Assembly (NCBI GenBank): GCA_004764695.1
Contig: SMSO01000037.1
Coordinates: 3,966,337-4,030,336, forward strand
DNA from: Schizochytrium sp. TIO01
Lineage: Eukaryota; Sar; Bigyra; Thraustochytrida; Thraustochytriidae
Direction of reading: 5' to 3'
DNA: 64,000 nucleotides
Below, in pieces: positions 46,339 through 59,584 of this stretch. Both the position numbers and the translations under genes were made by a program. The first letter of the stretch is position 1. Each line of letters opens with the position of its first letter. The notes below the pieces were generated by a model. That model did not search any database, was not told the origin of the DNA, and saw only the letters and a list, made by a program, of their open reading frames with translations.

Positions 46339-46818
46339 AATATACAGATTTACCAAGCACCAGCTTGGTTCTTTCACTTTCATAACATTTACTACTATGT
46401 TTCATTCAGGGATTCCATGAATTCTTGTCGAATCCTTCAAACATAAGTTCTTTTCTGAACAGACACACTTAAAATAAATGGAGGAAACCTATCATCTACT
46501 TAGCAATGAACAAAAAAGTGTGAGATCAAATGTAGGTGATCTTAACCTTTATCTCTTTTTCGATCATCTCTTTTTTTTCAAATTCATGTTGTTAAAAACA
46601 ATTCTACTCAAAATCTAAACGAGCTTTGTTCTGTTCTTAAATGCATGTTTGTGAACGCCACTCTTTCCGGGGTTTTGTTCTATGTTTTTAGATGCTTAAA
46701 AATGTACTTAAATATATACTAGCTATGCCTGAGAAAAATATGTCATATTCATAGATAACATTGAGTTTTCCAAACAAACTAAGTTTCTTTTTTAATGAAT
46801 AAAACAATAATGATAAAA

Positions 46819-49380
46819 TTAGCATGATTTACTGTCCTTTCGCTCTCGCTCTAGAGAGATACTCTTCATGCGCTGTCGCCTTTTTGCTGCGACGCAGTGA
46901 AAGATCATAAGAAAGGCCGTGCGAGCCCGCCGTTGTGCCGGCGCATGCATGTCAGTTGTTGAGCGTTGGCTCCATGCTTCGGGGGATGTCTCAGACTCAT
47001 CAATTGTCCTGGAGAGGAGATAAAATGTATCACGAATTACAGAATAGAACATTATGATACCAAGGATAATGGAAAAAGACAAATTACATTGAAGCTAACG
47101 CGTTTGGATTGAATACTACTTATCTCTTCGTTTACTTTTTTGTTTGGTTGGCTTATAACCTATTTGAAGTGATTGTGGGATTAACGTCTCCATAGGCTGA
47201 CCTAAAAAAAGTCTGAATAGTTATTCATTAAACATATTGCATTAACACTGAGCGCAGTCTGGGACGCGCCTTCACTGCAAGAGAAAGAGCAAGGCTCTTT
47301 GAAAAATAAACTAGATACTTGGCCTTTTGTTTGTGGACGGAGAGATGTTTTGCCATCCAAAACACCACCTCATGAAAGTCTCATGCTGAGGGTGCTACGA
47401 TAAATCCGTCTTGCTTAAGAATACTAAATTGGTCGTATTCTGTTGCAGAGATTTGATAAAATAAGGCGAATAGAGTGATGGCTGCAAGGTATTGTTATTT
47501 GAGGTCAATGAACCATAAATATGAAAACTAAGAGAACATGAATAATCCGTTGTTGAGCAAGTCCACATTTGAGAAGGGTTTTCTTGTCCACGCATTCGCC
47601 GCGAATTTGTACGTCTCTTCATGTCGTAACTCAGATTTAGACATTTAATTTCAAAATCCTGAAATTGATTGGCCCGCCATGGCGACTTAAATTCGTAATA
47701 GCAAACAGGAAACAAACACCCTTGTAGGTATGTATCATCCCGGGCCTTCACTTCAACCTTTTTAGGATTGTGCAGGGTGATTTGCAAAATTTCGCACGCG
47801 TTGCATGTTTCGCTTTCAAATTGGCTATAATGACTAGTACAAGTTTTTACCTGCCCTTACATGAAGTAATTCGCTTAACTAACTGAAGCGGGTCTAACGC
47901 GGCACGTTCATCTCGTTTGCTAGGGCTTGCTCGAGCTGGTCTTGGAAAATGTCAGCAGCAGCCAGCTCGAGTCTAAGCAAGCAAAGTGCCCACGGACTCC
48001 AGCACACAGTTGCTTTGGAAGCGACAAAATAAACTAACTTCTGATCTAAAAGGAGGTTTCCGGCCATTCTCCTACATCTATCATCATAATAAGCAACACA
48101 CTTTTTTCTTCCTTCAAGCTAGTTAGCTGAAGAAGCATCAGTATAATACAACAGCAAAACTGGAAAGGATAACTATATTTCTATCCGGAAATACTACCTA
48201 GGTACTCATTTGTTAACAGATCAAAGGTTTCTATTCATTCTTCCGAGTCGGTTTTTCTTGGCAATATCCGAAAGGCTGCTTCTCTACCAACATACAATCA
48301 GTGAATACCGGCGCGCCGCCATCGTGTAATTCTCTAGAGCCATAACATTTCGCTGTTACCTCAATAACCATTATGTCACTAGCAGCTGAGCAGATGCTGA
48401 ACAGACATGCTTTCTCCTGGCTATTGTATTCGTCTTCTTCAAAAGCCGCGGCGAGCTGCCTTTCAAGAAGTATCGGCACGTGAAGATTATGAAAGTAAAG
48501 CACTTTGAGAGAATATGTCATTGAGAATGAGAATCACAGCCTGGAGAAGTAATGTCAGTAGTTCAATTGAAAGTGCCATAGCTCGTGCAGACACTCTTCC
48601 CTGTATACGTGCCATGAGGCGATGCAATTTTCCTGCGCGACGTGCGTCGAGAGAAACCTTGCCAGCAGCTTATCTGTCGCATTGGTATATTTATTGCTAT
48701 ACGAAGTTTTCCTGGCAATTCGAGGTGAAGAAGCAGTCTAGACGACTTTGATGGAAAAACAAGCTGCCAGAACACTATTATGTGCCGACCAGGTCACGTT
48801 CCCTGATGGTTCATACTCCTAGGGTATGCCATATTTAATACATAGGAGTTGCCCCGTTCTCTCCGCCAGCCATGAAGAGACCAGGAAAAGTTCTTTACAT
48901 TGAGTTTTGTAAAATTGAAAAGTGAGATTGTTATGATCAGGACCACATAAAATTTTATAAATGGGTATCCTACAGTTACCGCTATCTGGTCCTTATAGAA
49001 CTGAATGAGAGTGAAAGCTAAAAGGGTAAGTCGTCAACGAGTACTTTGGAAACAGCGCTTTCTAGTTCCACGTTGTTGCATATTATCCCCAAGTAGTAAG
49101 GCAAATACGCCGCCATTTTCCACGAGTTGATTGATATTAGCTAGTTTTCCAAGGAGCAATTTTTGCGGGGCACTTTTGAGCGTGCGCCCTATTTGGACCA
49201 AACAAAACGCCGCTAACCAGCCCCAAACAAACTACTACTTGATAGGTGTCTAGTTACATTCTTTCTTCAGCAACAACAGCAACGCACTTTTGAACAAGCG
49301 CACTTATCCACTGACTACTTTTGAAGATTGCAGAAGAACAGCAAAAGACGAAACTTCAAGGTAGGCAAAAGTCATGAAAA
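46819..49380 (-). other. Region of broken open frames, possible spliced gene
   Basis: Several minus-strand frames of ordinary amino-acid composition cluster here: 46819-47082, 47395-47826 (about 144 open codons, no ATG near its start), 48231-48521 (ATG, 96 aa) and unlisted short frames between 48,560 and 49,240 that include hydrophobic, possibly membrane-spanning stretches. GT...AG pairs 27-70 nt apart would join some of them. More than one frame is open at most points, so I cannot choose a model. It is either a multi-exon gene with short introns or chance. Confidence 0.2.
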
Positions 49381-52300
49381 TATTAAAAAAGCAGTGAACG
49401 TTTATTTAATGTGCAGTGTTTCACGAAAACTCAAGGTGTCAAGATTACAAAGTTTTGGTGCTCAACACATAAGCGCGGGGTATGCAATCCTGGCAACTTA
49501 TCAACGTTGGCTGGGGGCTCGAAGTTTCTATTGAAAGTTGCCGCTGGGTGTTGCAGCACTTGGAATAAATGTACTCGTGTTTTCCTCCCATCCGAACTTA
49601 TTCATATTCAAGTGCCTTCGAGTTATATTCCTGCAACTCCAAGGCAGCCTATGTGGATACCGCCGTTCTCCACTCAATCGTGGATGATCAAACGAAAAAT
49701 TCCTCCGATCGGCACCGATCGACGTCAATCGATCATAAGTCAATCACTCGAAAGAAAGCATTCGTACGCATCCATTCATTCATCCAAACATCCATCCACT
49801 CAAGCATCACAAGGATGCCTCAATCCGGGTCCCTCCATCCTTCCATTCGGCATCCGTCGAGGAGCCAGAGCTAGGCAGTTGGATGGCCATGGCAGCCTCC
49901 GCGCTGTGCTTGGCATGCAATTAGTTATCGAGCCGCATCGCTTTCCGTGTGATCAAACCCACGAATACGCACCGTTTGCTACATTTCTGTTTACATTCAT
50001 TCCTTCGCTTACTTATTCATTCCTTACGCATTGATTTACCTAGCTAGCCAGGAATTCTTCATTTGCATTTGTTTACATTTACTTCACACTTGTTGGTGGA
50101 TGGATGATGGTTTGTTAAGAATCGGTGGTGACCTACCTACCATCTTCAGAGAAGACGCTGCCGCATTTTTTTGTTTTCCGCTCTATCTCTTCTTTTACGA
50201 GCAAAATCCACCGCTCAACCAACCGGCTGGCCAACCATCCGATCAACCAATCCGCAAACAAACAACAATCACCAGTCGATTGCTCAGCCACTTGCAGAGC
50301 AAGCAATTCGACTTCGCTCCAAGGGCCTCAGTGAGTTTGGTCACGTTCACAGCACCGTTCCCTCCGAATGACCGCACTGGGCGAAATGAGATTTCTAAAA
50401 TTATCTCTCTCACACACACACCGCCCCACTGCGTAAGGGATCACCTACCATCAAGCTGAGCCTCCGCGGCCTTTCCCCCTTTTCTTCTCGTTTCAAGCTA
50501 CTCTGTTCCTCTTACTTCTGCCAGAATTTTCACTCTGTGTTTTCGTTTGCCACAGGAAACGAAGCAGCTCGTGGGAAAACGCTGCTTTTCTATATCGATT
50601 ATCACGGTCTGTGCTACCTGGAGTGCTACAGCCCATCTCTGCGCGACGTCCACGCGTCCAGGCAGGCGTCTGATATTCTTCTTCGAAAGCAGACCAGAGC
50701 AGTATACTTTACAATTTACCTATATGTATATTTTATATATAATAAATAATTTATGCAATTCCCTGCTGATCATAATATGATTACAGCCGCAGTGATTTGC
50801 GCTATCCAAAGCATATTCGCATGAGATTTCCAAACCTAGCCAAAGTGACCTTAGTTTCCAGCACATCGAGTGATTGTTTGGACTTGTTGAATTATGAATT
50901 ATTGCCCAAGCCAAGGGACTACTTTAAGCGGTTGTCTCTGACTAGCGAGACTGTTGCCAGTACATCCTTAGATTGCCTAGGCTCCTACCTGCCGCAGCCA
51001 TCCGTCCGAGATGAATAAGGAAAGCAGAAGAACAAGAAAAGCTACCAGCGCGGAGAACTCTCAGCTCCTCTGGAAGTCTGCAGCCGAACTCGGCTAATCC
51101 TGCTCGCGGTTACTCGGAGCCACGGCACTGGAAAGGACTTACTGGTCATCCCGCATCGCCTTCTTCTTCATCGTTAGCGCCATCAACAGTTTACCGCAAG
51201 TCTTCGATCAGTGAGAGCGGCTGACGAAGGCCAGAATTGATGAAGAAGAAGGCCCGAGCTCCTTGAAAGCTTGAGTGGACCAGAACCAATCCACTTCTTC
51301 TTTCTTTCTGCTGTCTTCTTGAAGTTGATTGATTGATTGGATTAAAACTTTTCAAGAGCGCCTCGATCAGTTTCTCCTTCCTTCGTCTATTTAAAAAGAC
51401 TCAGCGTACCTAAGTTTCGCTTGCCAGCGCTTCTTCGCATGAACCAGTGTAATTCTGCCTGGAAAATGAACCAAGTGGCTTGCCCCTCTAATTAACAAGA
51501 CCATTTTATGTTCTCTTCCGTTCCGCCTCTCATATGAATCATCCTCTTCCTTCCTTCTTGAGCCAGGAGCCAATTGTTAGTATTATTTAATTCTATTTTT
51601 AAAATTTAAAATTAAAAAATGATTTAAATCAATATTTGCAGATAGGCCCCTATCTATAACGATTAACGATACATGTAGCAACCTTTTCAAATAAGCTGTG
51701 TTCCTACGTCAACATTTATCATACGGCGATGGGTCTCTTCAGACGAATCAAGAACAATAACAAAGGCCTTGCAGAAAGCACCAATCAATTCTTACCGCCA
51801 TTGGTTTACATACCCCTAGTATTAATTTCTTCGAATATCAGAGCTCTCTCCAAGCTGGTCTTCTTTCTTCAAGTTCTATTTCTTGAAAAGAGGAAAGTTT
51901 TGTAAAAACTCCTTTCAAGAAAAGCATCAATTTTCTGTCTATGTATTTATTATTTAATTTTAAATAATTAAATTAGAAAATAATGATAATACGGGCAATT
52001 GCGGGAAAAGACGCAAACATAACCTTCGCGCCCATACCAGAGAGTTATTCGCGATCCGTAACAAAGCCGAAGCAAGCCTGCTCAGGCTGCTTCCATTACG
52101 CTCCCTGAACTAATCTCATCCCTACGGGTAAACTCAAAGCAAGTCCAGGCGTACCCACGCTAATAACATCATTGAAGTTGGAGCGTCATGAATTATAGAC
52201 ATCCTCGGCTTTCACAGCCTTGGCCTTGGCGTTGCGCAAAACAAAAATTGTTTTCTGTCTCGGCACACAAAGAAATAATGAGAGAAGTGATGCTAAACTT

Positions 52301-55300
52301 CAAGCGCCATCCAAAACAGAGCAATCTCCTCATCTCTTAAATGAGCCATCGCGGCCTCTGCTTCCTAGCGTGCATTAACCACAGCTATCTATTCTTCAGT
52401 GAAGTCTTAGATCTTCCTCCTTCTGTGGAAAGGATGGCAAAGACTATCAGCACAAGAGCCAAAGAAAACAAAGGTCATTGTCTGGCTGCGGTGCAAGGAT
52501 TGCTAAAAGAGGGAGCCAGTGGAATGAAGGCGTCGCTCCCACCATTCGTCTTCAGGTGGCTTGCCCTTACTTTAGGATTACATGCTGCATTGGCGAAGCT
52601 TGAAACTTGTTCTGGTTTTCTGTTTCTCCTTTTTGATGTTCGAATTGAAACCCCTGAGTCTTTTTCTGTTTTTATGATGTTTTTCCTTTTATTTTTCTTT
52701 TAAACAAAAAATACATTTATTTCCAGCTTCAAACCCTTCATCAAGTTGCTCGTCGGCACCTGTTGGTTTGGCTTGCTCTTACCAAGTTCAGTTCTTCACT
52801 ATAATTGATTGGATAAATTTATATATCCTTACCAAAAAGAATGTAAGATTTCGATCGATGCATTGACCATTTATTCTTGTCTGGAATATGTTCACATTCC
52901 GCAGCTCTAGTGCCTCTCTCCAAAATGTAGACATCCAACCAAAATCCTATTATGCAGAATGCTTTGAGCAGCCTCCTCGAGGACTGTAGAGCTAAAAACT
53001 CTCTTTGGAGATTGTTTTTAATCATTCCTGATCCTGTCAAATTTTGGATGGTGTCGCACGTGAAAATTCCATGTCGTCGCTTTTCTATCCCTCAGTTATT
53101 CCTCAGTTATTCCATCCAACAGCACCGAAGCACAAAAACAAATTAGAAAGCCCTCAAATAGCATGAAAATAGCTCCTTCCTTTTCTCAAACCTACAATTC
53201 AAATGCAGCACGATGGATTTGTTTTCCCTTTTAAGTCCTTTCTCAAACTGCCTTCATTTCTTTCTTTCGATGTCGTCGTCATTGTTTTTCTTAAAGTATA
53301 GAAGAGGAAAGAAAAGAGCGTCGCACTCGCTATGTATTGCGTGCCAATAATGGTGGTAGGGAGCATGAAGAGGGCGAAAGCCCACCGTGGACTCGGCAAA
53401 CATGTGACAGGATTGTGGGGGCGTCCCGAAGGCTCCAGCATCCGGCATGTGCTGGACCAGTAAGGCTTTCAACAAAGGAAAACTGGCAGAGCAAATCATT
53501 TTGACTATCTCCACGGTCCTCCCTACTTGAAGGTTGGATTATTTTTCGAAATGAAGAGAGTATTTAGATCGACAATGTTTTGTTTACTCTGTTTTTGTTC
53601 TTTTAGAAGTAAATAACAGTTTGATAATTCCTATAACTAGCATATTTATATAACACTTCCTGGGGAGATCAGAGTAGAAGCCCACTATGGGATTCACTAG
53701 TAACTAAAATGGCCAAATGAAACTGTTCGACAGACTAAGAAGAGCTCCGTGGACACCGGCCAAGCCGCTCCGCTCCACTACTAACTAGGTGCCTGCGCGT
53801 TATTTTTTGTTTCTTTCTTTAAATGGATTTGTTCTTTGATTGTTCGATTGCCATTCGAGGCTGAGAGAGGAGGTATCTTCCTTCCGTCTAAGGAGGGCGA
53901 TGCAATTGCAGGACAGATTCACTTTTCAAATAAAACTAGAGGAACAACTGGAACCTGATACTAATGACCATTCCAAAGACGAGATACAAAGTAGTCAAGC
54001 TTCATGCGCCAAGGGGAGGACGGAGATGGTGCTTGCATAGACGGGGAACTTTGTTTCGGCTAATACCGCGTGCTGCTTATGCGCGCCTTGCTTGGCGTAG
54101 TAGCATTATTTCGCCTGCCATTTCGTCAATTGAATAGACTCTAAATGATGATTTATTTTAATTTAAAAGTGACGCAATCAATGTGCCTACTATCGATTTC
54201 CCTCTTCAGAATTCTCAATCCTTTTTATCCATCAGAAGTTGCCTTCATAGCTACAGTACCTGCTAGTAAACTCTTTTTCTTTTTCTCTCCCCTTTACTCG
54301 TGACCTTCACTATAGAAATTGAATAATTAAAATAAATAGAATAAATAATATTCATAACTCATTCATTATCTTCTGCTGCTGTGACTGCCTTATCCAGAAC
54401 CAGCGCTCTTCCTCCTTGCTGTTCTTACAGACTCGGGCCGTAGGAACTCACGAGCGCGGTGGGACGTCGGAGCGGCGAGTAGGTACGCGCTAGTCTGACT
54501 GGGCTCAGAACCAGAGGCTCGCGGCAACCAGGTCTGGCACAGCTGGAAGGCGGCTTTTGCCTGGGTTTGGGGATATACCGCAAGCAGGCGCCTGCATGGA
54601 AAAATGCTGGTGAGAAAAGTGCCACCATTAGTCTTTCTTTCTTTTACTCTCTTTTCTCTCTTTCGTCCTATACCGCCGCATTTCTAACTTTCTTTTGTTT
54701 CTATCTTTTTAACTGTGAAGCTGTGTAGCCTCTGTGGACAACCTACTAAGACCCCCTCCTCTTACAACTACAATGCACTGGATAGATGAAGGACAAAGAA
54801 ATTAAAACTGCATGTGCCGGCATGATCTATCGAAGGTAGCGTGCTCAACATTTGCTCATACATTATTATGAAGTATGTTTGCTTTTGTCATTCTGGCGAT
54901 CACTCATTTCTTTTCTTTACTCGATCGGGCTGTGCGCTACTCAATAGCACGCGCGCTACAGACTAGTAACTCCGTTCTACTAGTGGGCTCCTTAGATTAT
55001 AGCAGTTCATACGCAGGTTCCCAGAAGGGATCTCGTCAATGGACCCCACTTTTTTAATTCTATATTCTTAGTATATTTAATAAAACAATTTGAATGAACA
55101 TTCGAAAGTTTATTTTAGGTTCTTTTAATTTATTTCCTGGTGGCTATCTTATTTTTTTTATTTTTTTATTATAATCTCTTTGCAAGTTTTCAAACTAAAT
55201 TAGGAAGTTGTTATTGGTTTGAGTTAACAGCTGCATATCCTATCCTATTCTTTCGTCACGAAGTTGAAAGACGCTTAAGTAACCTTTAGAGCAAACGAAG

Positions 55301-56545
55301 GTCTCTAAGCTCAAACCTATGGAAGGTGCCATAGTATATTCTTTCTTTCTTTCTTTCTATTTTATTTTAATTTATTATATATAAGAGTAAACCAAAACAA
55401 AACAGACAGAGGGCTCTCTCAGAAGAAAAGAACTCGAAGCATCTTCGAATTTTTGCATGTTCGCTCATCTTTCAAGCTCGCCGTCCGCCTCTGCGACACA
55501 CGTCATGGCGCCTCTCCTTGTCAAGTTGTTGAGATCCTTCAGCATAATAAAATATATTCAGATCTATCGAAGAGGAGGCGAATCAGAGCGGAATCCGCAC
55601 CAGCAAGGCGGGTGAGTTCGAGGCCATCCAGCGTGACGAGAAAAACGCGACTCGAATGAAACGCGCTTCTCGTCTATTAAAAGTAAAGAGAATACTCTTC
55701 AAGTGGCTCATCATTATCTTACTTTTTCTTTTTCCTAAAGATCTTTGATCAACTTAAAAACGTTTTTTTGTTTTTTGTTTTTTGTTAAATGCGGAAAAAA
55801 TAACTTTAGATTAAGACCTACCAGTAGTCTAGGAATGGTGCCCTCGTAACAGTGCGCGTGAGCGTCTTAGTATTATGATGCAGACAAGGATGAGCGCGAA
55901 AAGGGCGATCGTGATGAGGTGTTCTTCTTTTCAGGCGTCACGCTGGTCAAGATGAACAGACGGTCTGCTTGTTTAGCGCGCCTGTTCTTTGGGGTTTCCA
56001 GAGGCGAGTCGATTCGAGCATGGCACTTGCTCCACTAGTGCAGCTAGCTAGGTATATGCATTACAGTTCAAGAAACGGCAAGTGCGAAGATACATTCACT
56101 GGTAGTGATAGCTAGCTGAAGCTAGCTTTGCTTGGTCGTGATGAGCAGCGGCCCATCACGATTCGTTATCGTTATGGGGTGAATGAGTGAGTGCTGAAGC
56201 GATATCGCGCAGATCTGCGGCGCATTGGCCCCTGATATCCGAGCGTCGAGTGCAAAACTAGCAAACCTGCTCATGGCACAACGGAGAAGCCTAGTCGCGC
56301 GATTAATTTGATGAAATAGAAGCTCTTTTATTTTTTGGAGAACGAGGAACAGTGCAAGGAAGACTAACCATAATTTGAGGTTGACAGTGGCGAGAACTAT
56401 CGCTCAATAAATAGGCACACGATAATTACATTCTCAATCATGAGGCAGCATGATTTAGCAGAGACACTGAAAAAGAAACTAAAAAGAAGGATGATAATTC
56501 ATGCATGCCTTCAAAGAGAATGTGCCTCCGTCACGTCGGGCGAAA
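49381..56545. other. Gene-free intergenic region
   Basis: No supportable gene. The 207-codon plus-strand frame at 49411-50034 begins and ends in simple-sequence-rich DNA and has no recognisable domain. A 120-codon plus-strand frame at 52341-52703 starts with ATG but ends in a Phe run from a T-rich tract. Long A/T-rich stretches occur at 51.6-52.0 kb, 55.1-55.4 kb and 55.7-55.8 kb; the last includes a GTTTTTT repeat at about 55762-55785. Confidence 0.45.
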
Positions 56546-56570
56546 TTGCTTGCTTGCTTGCTTGCTTGCT
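56546..56570. repeat. (TTGC)6 microsatellite
   Basis: Six uninterrupted TTGC units. Confidence 0.9.
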
Positions 56571-57292
56571 TATGGTACCTAGGCTGATTCCGTTGTAGTC
56601 ACGGCAACTGCAGACGACATTATTGTAGCCTCGACCGACCAGAGGAGAGGAGGCCACTCTCTCTAGCTCTCGTGTAAGAAAGTTATGAATGTGATGATCA
56701 AAGTAGCAACCTTTGAACAAAAAAGTGGCACCATCTTGCCGAAGCCCCACAATTCTTCTCTATGCCGTGCCTCTGTTACCTGTCTGCATACCTCCATTAT
56801 CATAGATAGGTGTGCGGATGCTGCTACGCCCATTCTGGTGCGACTGCACGCCTCGTCTAGGCGAAGGAAGCAATTCTGATGACTGAGACAATCGGAAGAG
56901 AATCACCACAAATCACAAGGTTATGCATAACTTCGGAAGCGTGCATTACAGTTGCTGCATTGGCCACGGCCAGGCAGCATTTTCTGCCCAAGCCCGTGCA
57001 GCCATTTGCGCCGATCTTAGTCCACAGAGTTGTAACAAGCGATAACCATGGCTTGCTCAATTACAGGCCAGCAACGCAAACCTGAGCGAGAAAAGTAATG
57101 AGAGAACTGAAGAGCCCTTCTTGGCGCAAGTAACGGTGGCCGAAGATCGGCATATTTATTTCCTGCAGCCTAGTTTCCAGACTCTGGCCAAATTAATTAT
57201 GCAACTCGAGTTGACCTTCCTCCTCTGCCACGCCCACTCGCCTGGCCAGCGCCAACGGCTTGGCGGCAATCGGGAGCTCGCTCGCTCCTGAG

Positions 57293-57310
57293 TGAGTCAG
57301 TCAGTCAGTG
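57293..57310. repeat. (GTCA)n microsatellite
   Basis: Four GTCA units, following GAGTGA. Confidence 0.8.
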
Positions 57311-57506
57311 AAATTACAATTTCCTTGTCCATCTTCGTAGAAACAGCTAGGCGTTACACTGTGAGTGCCTGCCTGATGGTCTCGAATTCTGCAACACAGC
57401 TCGCCGCCACAAGCGTTCGAGCTTTAGCCATGCCGTGCCGCCAAGAGAGCTCCGTTTGGCGCCGTCGCTCCAAAGAAGCGGGACTTCTCGGAGGGCCCCT
57501 TGAACG

Positions 57507-57554
57507 CAAGCAAGCAAGCAAGCAAGCAAGCAAGCCTGCAAGCAAGCAAGCCTG
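57507..57554. repeat. (CAAG)n array
   Basis: About 11 CAAG units with a CCTG variant repeated twice. It is the reverse complement of the (CTTG)n array at 57979-58021, 425 bases away. Confidence 0.92.
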
Positions 57555-57978
57555 CTGCAGAGCCCAAGCAAGGTAAACAAACCACTGAGCTAGCTCGAGA
57601 CTCGCTGCTCTGCGAGTTGTTAAGTCAAACCGCCGTCGGCATTTTTCTCCAGGACCACCGCTTTTGGCGCTCCATCTTGAATGTGGGGCGCCTCTTCTAC
57701 GCCTTTCATTCCGCTTTCATTCCCCTGCAGGCCATATCGAAGCTGTACAGCGCTGTGGTTCTTATAGTGCCGGCAGTACAAGCGCCTTTCGTTACCACCA
57801 GCTTGTAGGTCACCAAGCAAGCGTGTGGCAGCACCTTTCATTTTATTTTATTATATCATCTAGCTAGATAGATCACTGCGCAGGCGCGTACGAAGGTGGG
57901 CAAGCCGAGTTTGTTGGGTAAGTTGGAGCCAGGATGCTGCCAGACCAGCACATTTCAACTCCACCCATCTCGCTAATT

Positions 57979-58021
57979 TGTTTGCTTGCTTGCTTGCTTG
58001 CTTGCTTGCTCGCTTGCTTGT
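57979..58021. repeat. (TTGC)n array
   Basis: About ten TTGC units with one CTCG variant, in inverted orientation relative to 57507-57554. Confidence 0.92.
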
Positions 58022-59532
58022 TGTCCATTTCTTTGCTTTCTTTGCCCTGAAATTGAGGGAATTAGCTTTGGGTAGATCGCTCTGCTCTGCTCTGCTTGCC
58101 TCTCTCCGTCTGTTCCTCCTTTGCGTGCGTGCTGCCCTCTCTGTTTCCCACTCACTCACTGTGCTTTCAGCTGCCAGCTTGCGGAGAAACCTTGTGACAC
58201 AAACAGACCAAGTCCCATGAAAATGCTGAGCGGAAAGCCTCCGGGAAGCCCAAAGTTACGCATGTGCCAGCGGAGCGTGCAGCGTCAGTTATGGCCGGCT
58301 CGAGCCACGCAGCGTCGCTCGAGGGCAAGCGGAGGCACGCTTGGGAGAGGCAGGCGCGCCGTGCTGGCGTGAAATTAACCAAATGGCGAGCTGGCAACGC
58401 GCTTTGCCTGCTTGCCTGTCTTCTTGCCTGCATGCGGAATTCTTGTTCGATTCTCGATTTTTTATGTTTATCATAGCAAATAAAAAGGTTTCCCTGATTG
58501 TTGTATTCTTTTGAAAAACTTAAATTTAAAATAAAAAAATATTATTTAAAAAAAATAAAAAAAATATCCTACATATTAGCGATGGTTTTTATGTTGGTAT
58601 AATTCATGTCTTTCTTCTATCAAAGGCAAAAAGTGAAGGACATGGAACACTGGTAGTTGTCTACTACTACTACTACTCAGATTTTTGAAGTACACTAATA
58701 GCAATGTTGGCTATCCTTATTATTGTTTGTTTAACCAACTTGGGTAAGAATCCAAGTTTAGAGGAGGCGATATCAAAATCTCATCAGGCTAGGGCAGTAA
58801 CTGGCAAATGAGGGTCCCTCCCTTCAAAACTTTCAGAATGTCCTCAAGCTTCCAAGGTATAATTTTGAGCATTCCTATAATCTACTGGTCTCGGGGACTC
58901 TGAGTGCGCCGATCTCTTCCTCACTTTTTTGGATTCAAGATTCTGCTGATCCTCGCCACGCCCGCACTCTATTGTACCCTTTTCCAACGAAACAGAACTA
59001 GGAATGACTCTTCTTGTCGCATTTTGTTTTCCTCCTTCTTCGCTCTCATTACCCTTACTTTAGAAATAATAATTTTAATGTATTATCTTTTTAAACTAAA
59101 TTAAAACAACAAAAACTAAACAAAAAACATAAACCTTTGAAGAATATTATTAATCAGAAGCTTTGTTTAAATTCAAACTCTAAAATTAAGAGGGAAAATA
59201 CCATGCAATGAAAGAGAGAGGGGCAGGGAACTTGTTTCGACGCTGCACCCCTGGTCCCTTAAGTTTTTGATTTCGCAGTTTTCGACACATCGCTTTTTCC
59301 GGAGTAAGAAGGGAGCCCCGCCGTTCCGTTTGGGCGCAGTAAACAAAAACACTCGTCAGCCAGTCAGCCCTCCATCGCATGAAACAGCGAGACTCATCGC
59401 TCATTGGTGCGTGCGTGCCCTCAGCAGTGAGCCAACCATAGTTTTCCATGCGCCGGAAAACCAAAGAATTCCTGCGAACGCTGCTGCATTTCGGCCTTTG
59501 TTTGTGCCAGTTCTTTCCAGGATAGCGAGCGC
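58022..59532. other. Gene-free intergenic region
   Basis: No supportable gene. A (CTA)n run lies at about 58661-58677 and AT-rich DNA at 58.50-58.58 kb and 59.05-59.20 kb. Confidence 0.5.
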
Positions 59533-59533
59533 T

Positions 59534-59584
<51 letters not shown>
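59533..59584. repeat. (TTCT)13 microsatellite
   Basis: Fifty-two bases of uninterrupted TTCT, the longest perfect tetranucleotide array in the window. It produces Phe-Leu-Ser and Lys-Glu-Arg runs in overlapping frames, which I reject as genes. Confidence 0.95.

Noticed and set aside
49411-50034. 207-codon plus-strand frame
   Set aside because: No recognisable domain, shifted frames overlap it, and part is translated simple repeat (HPSTQAS-like); probably chance.
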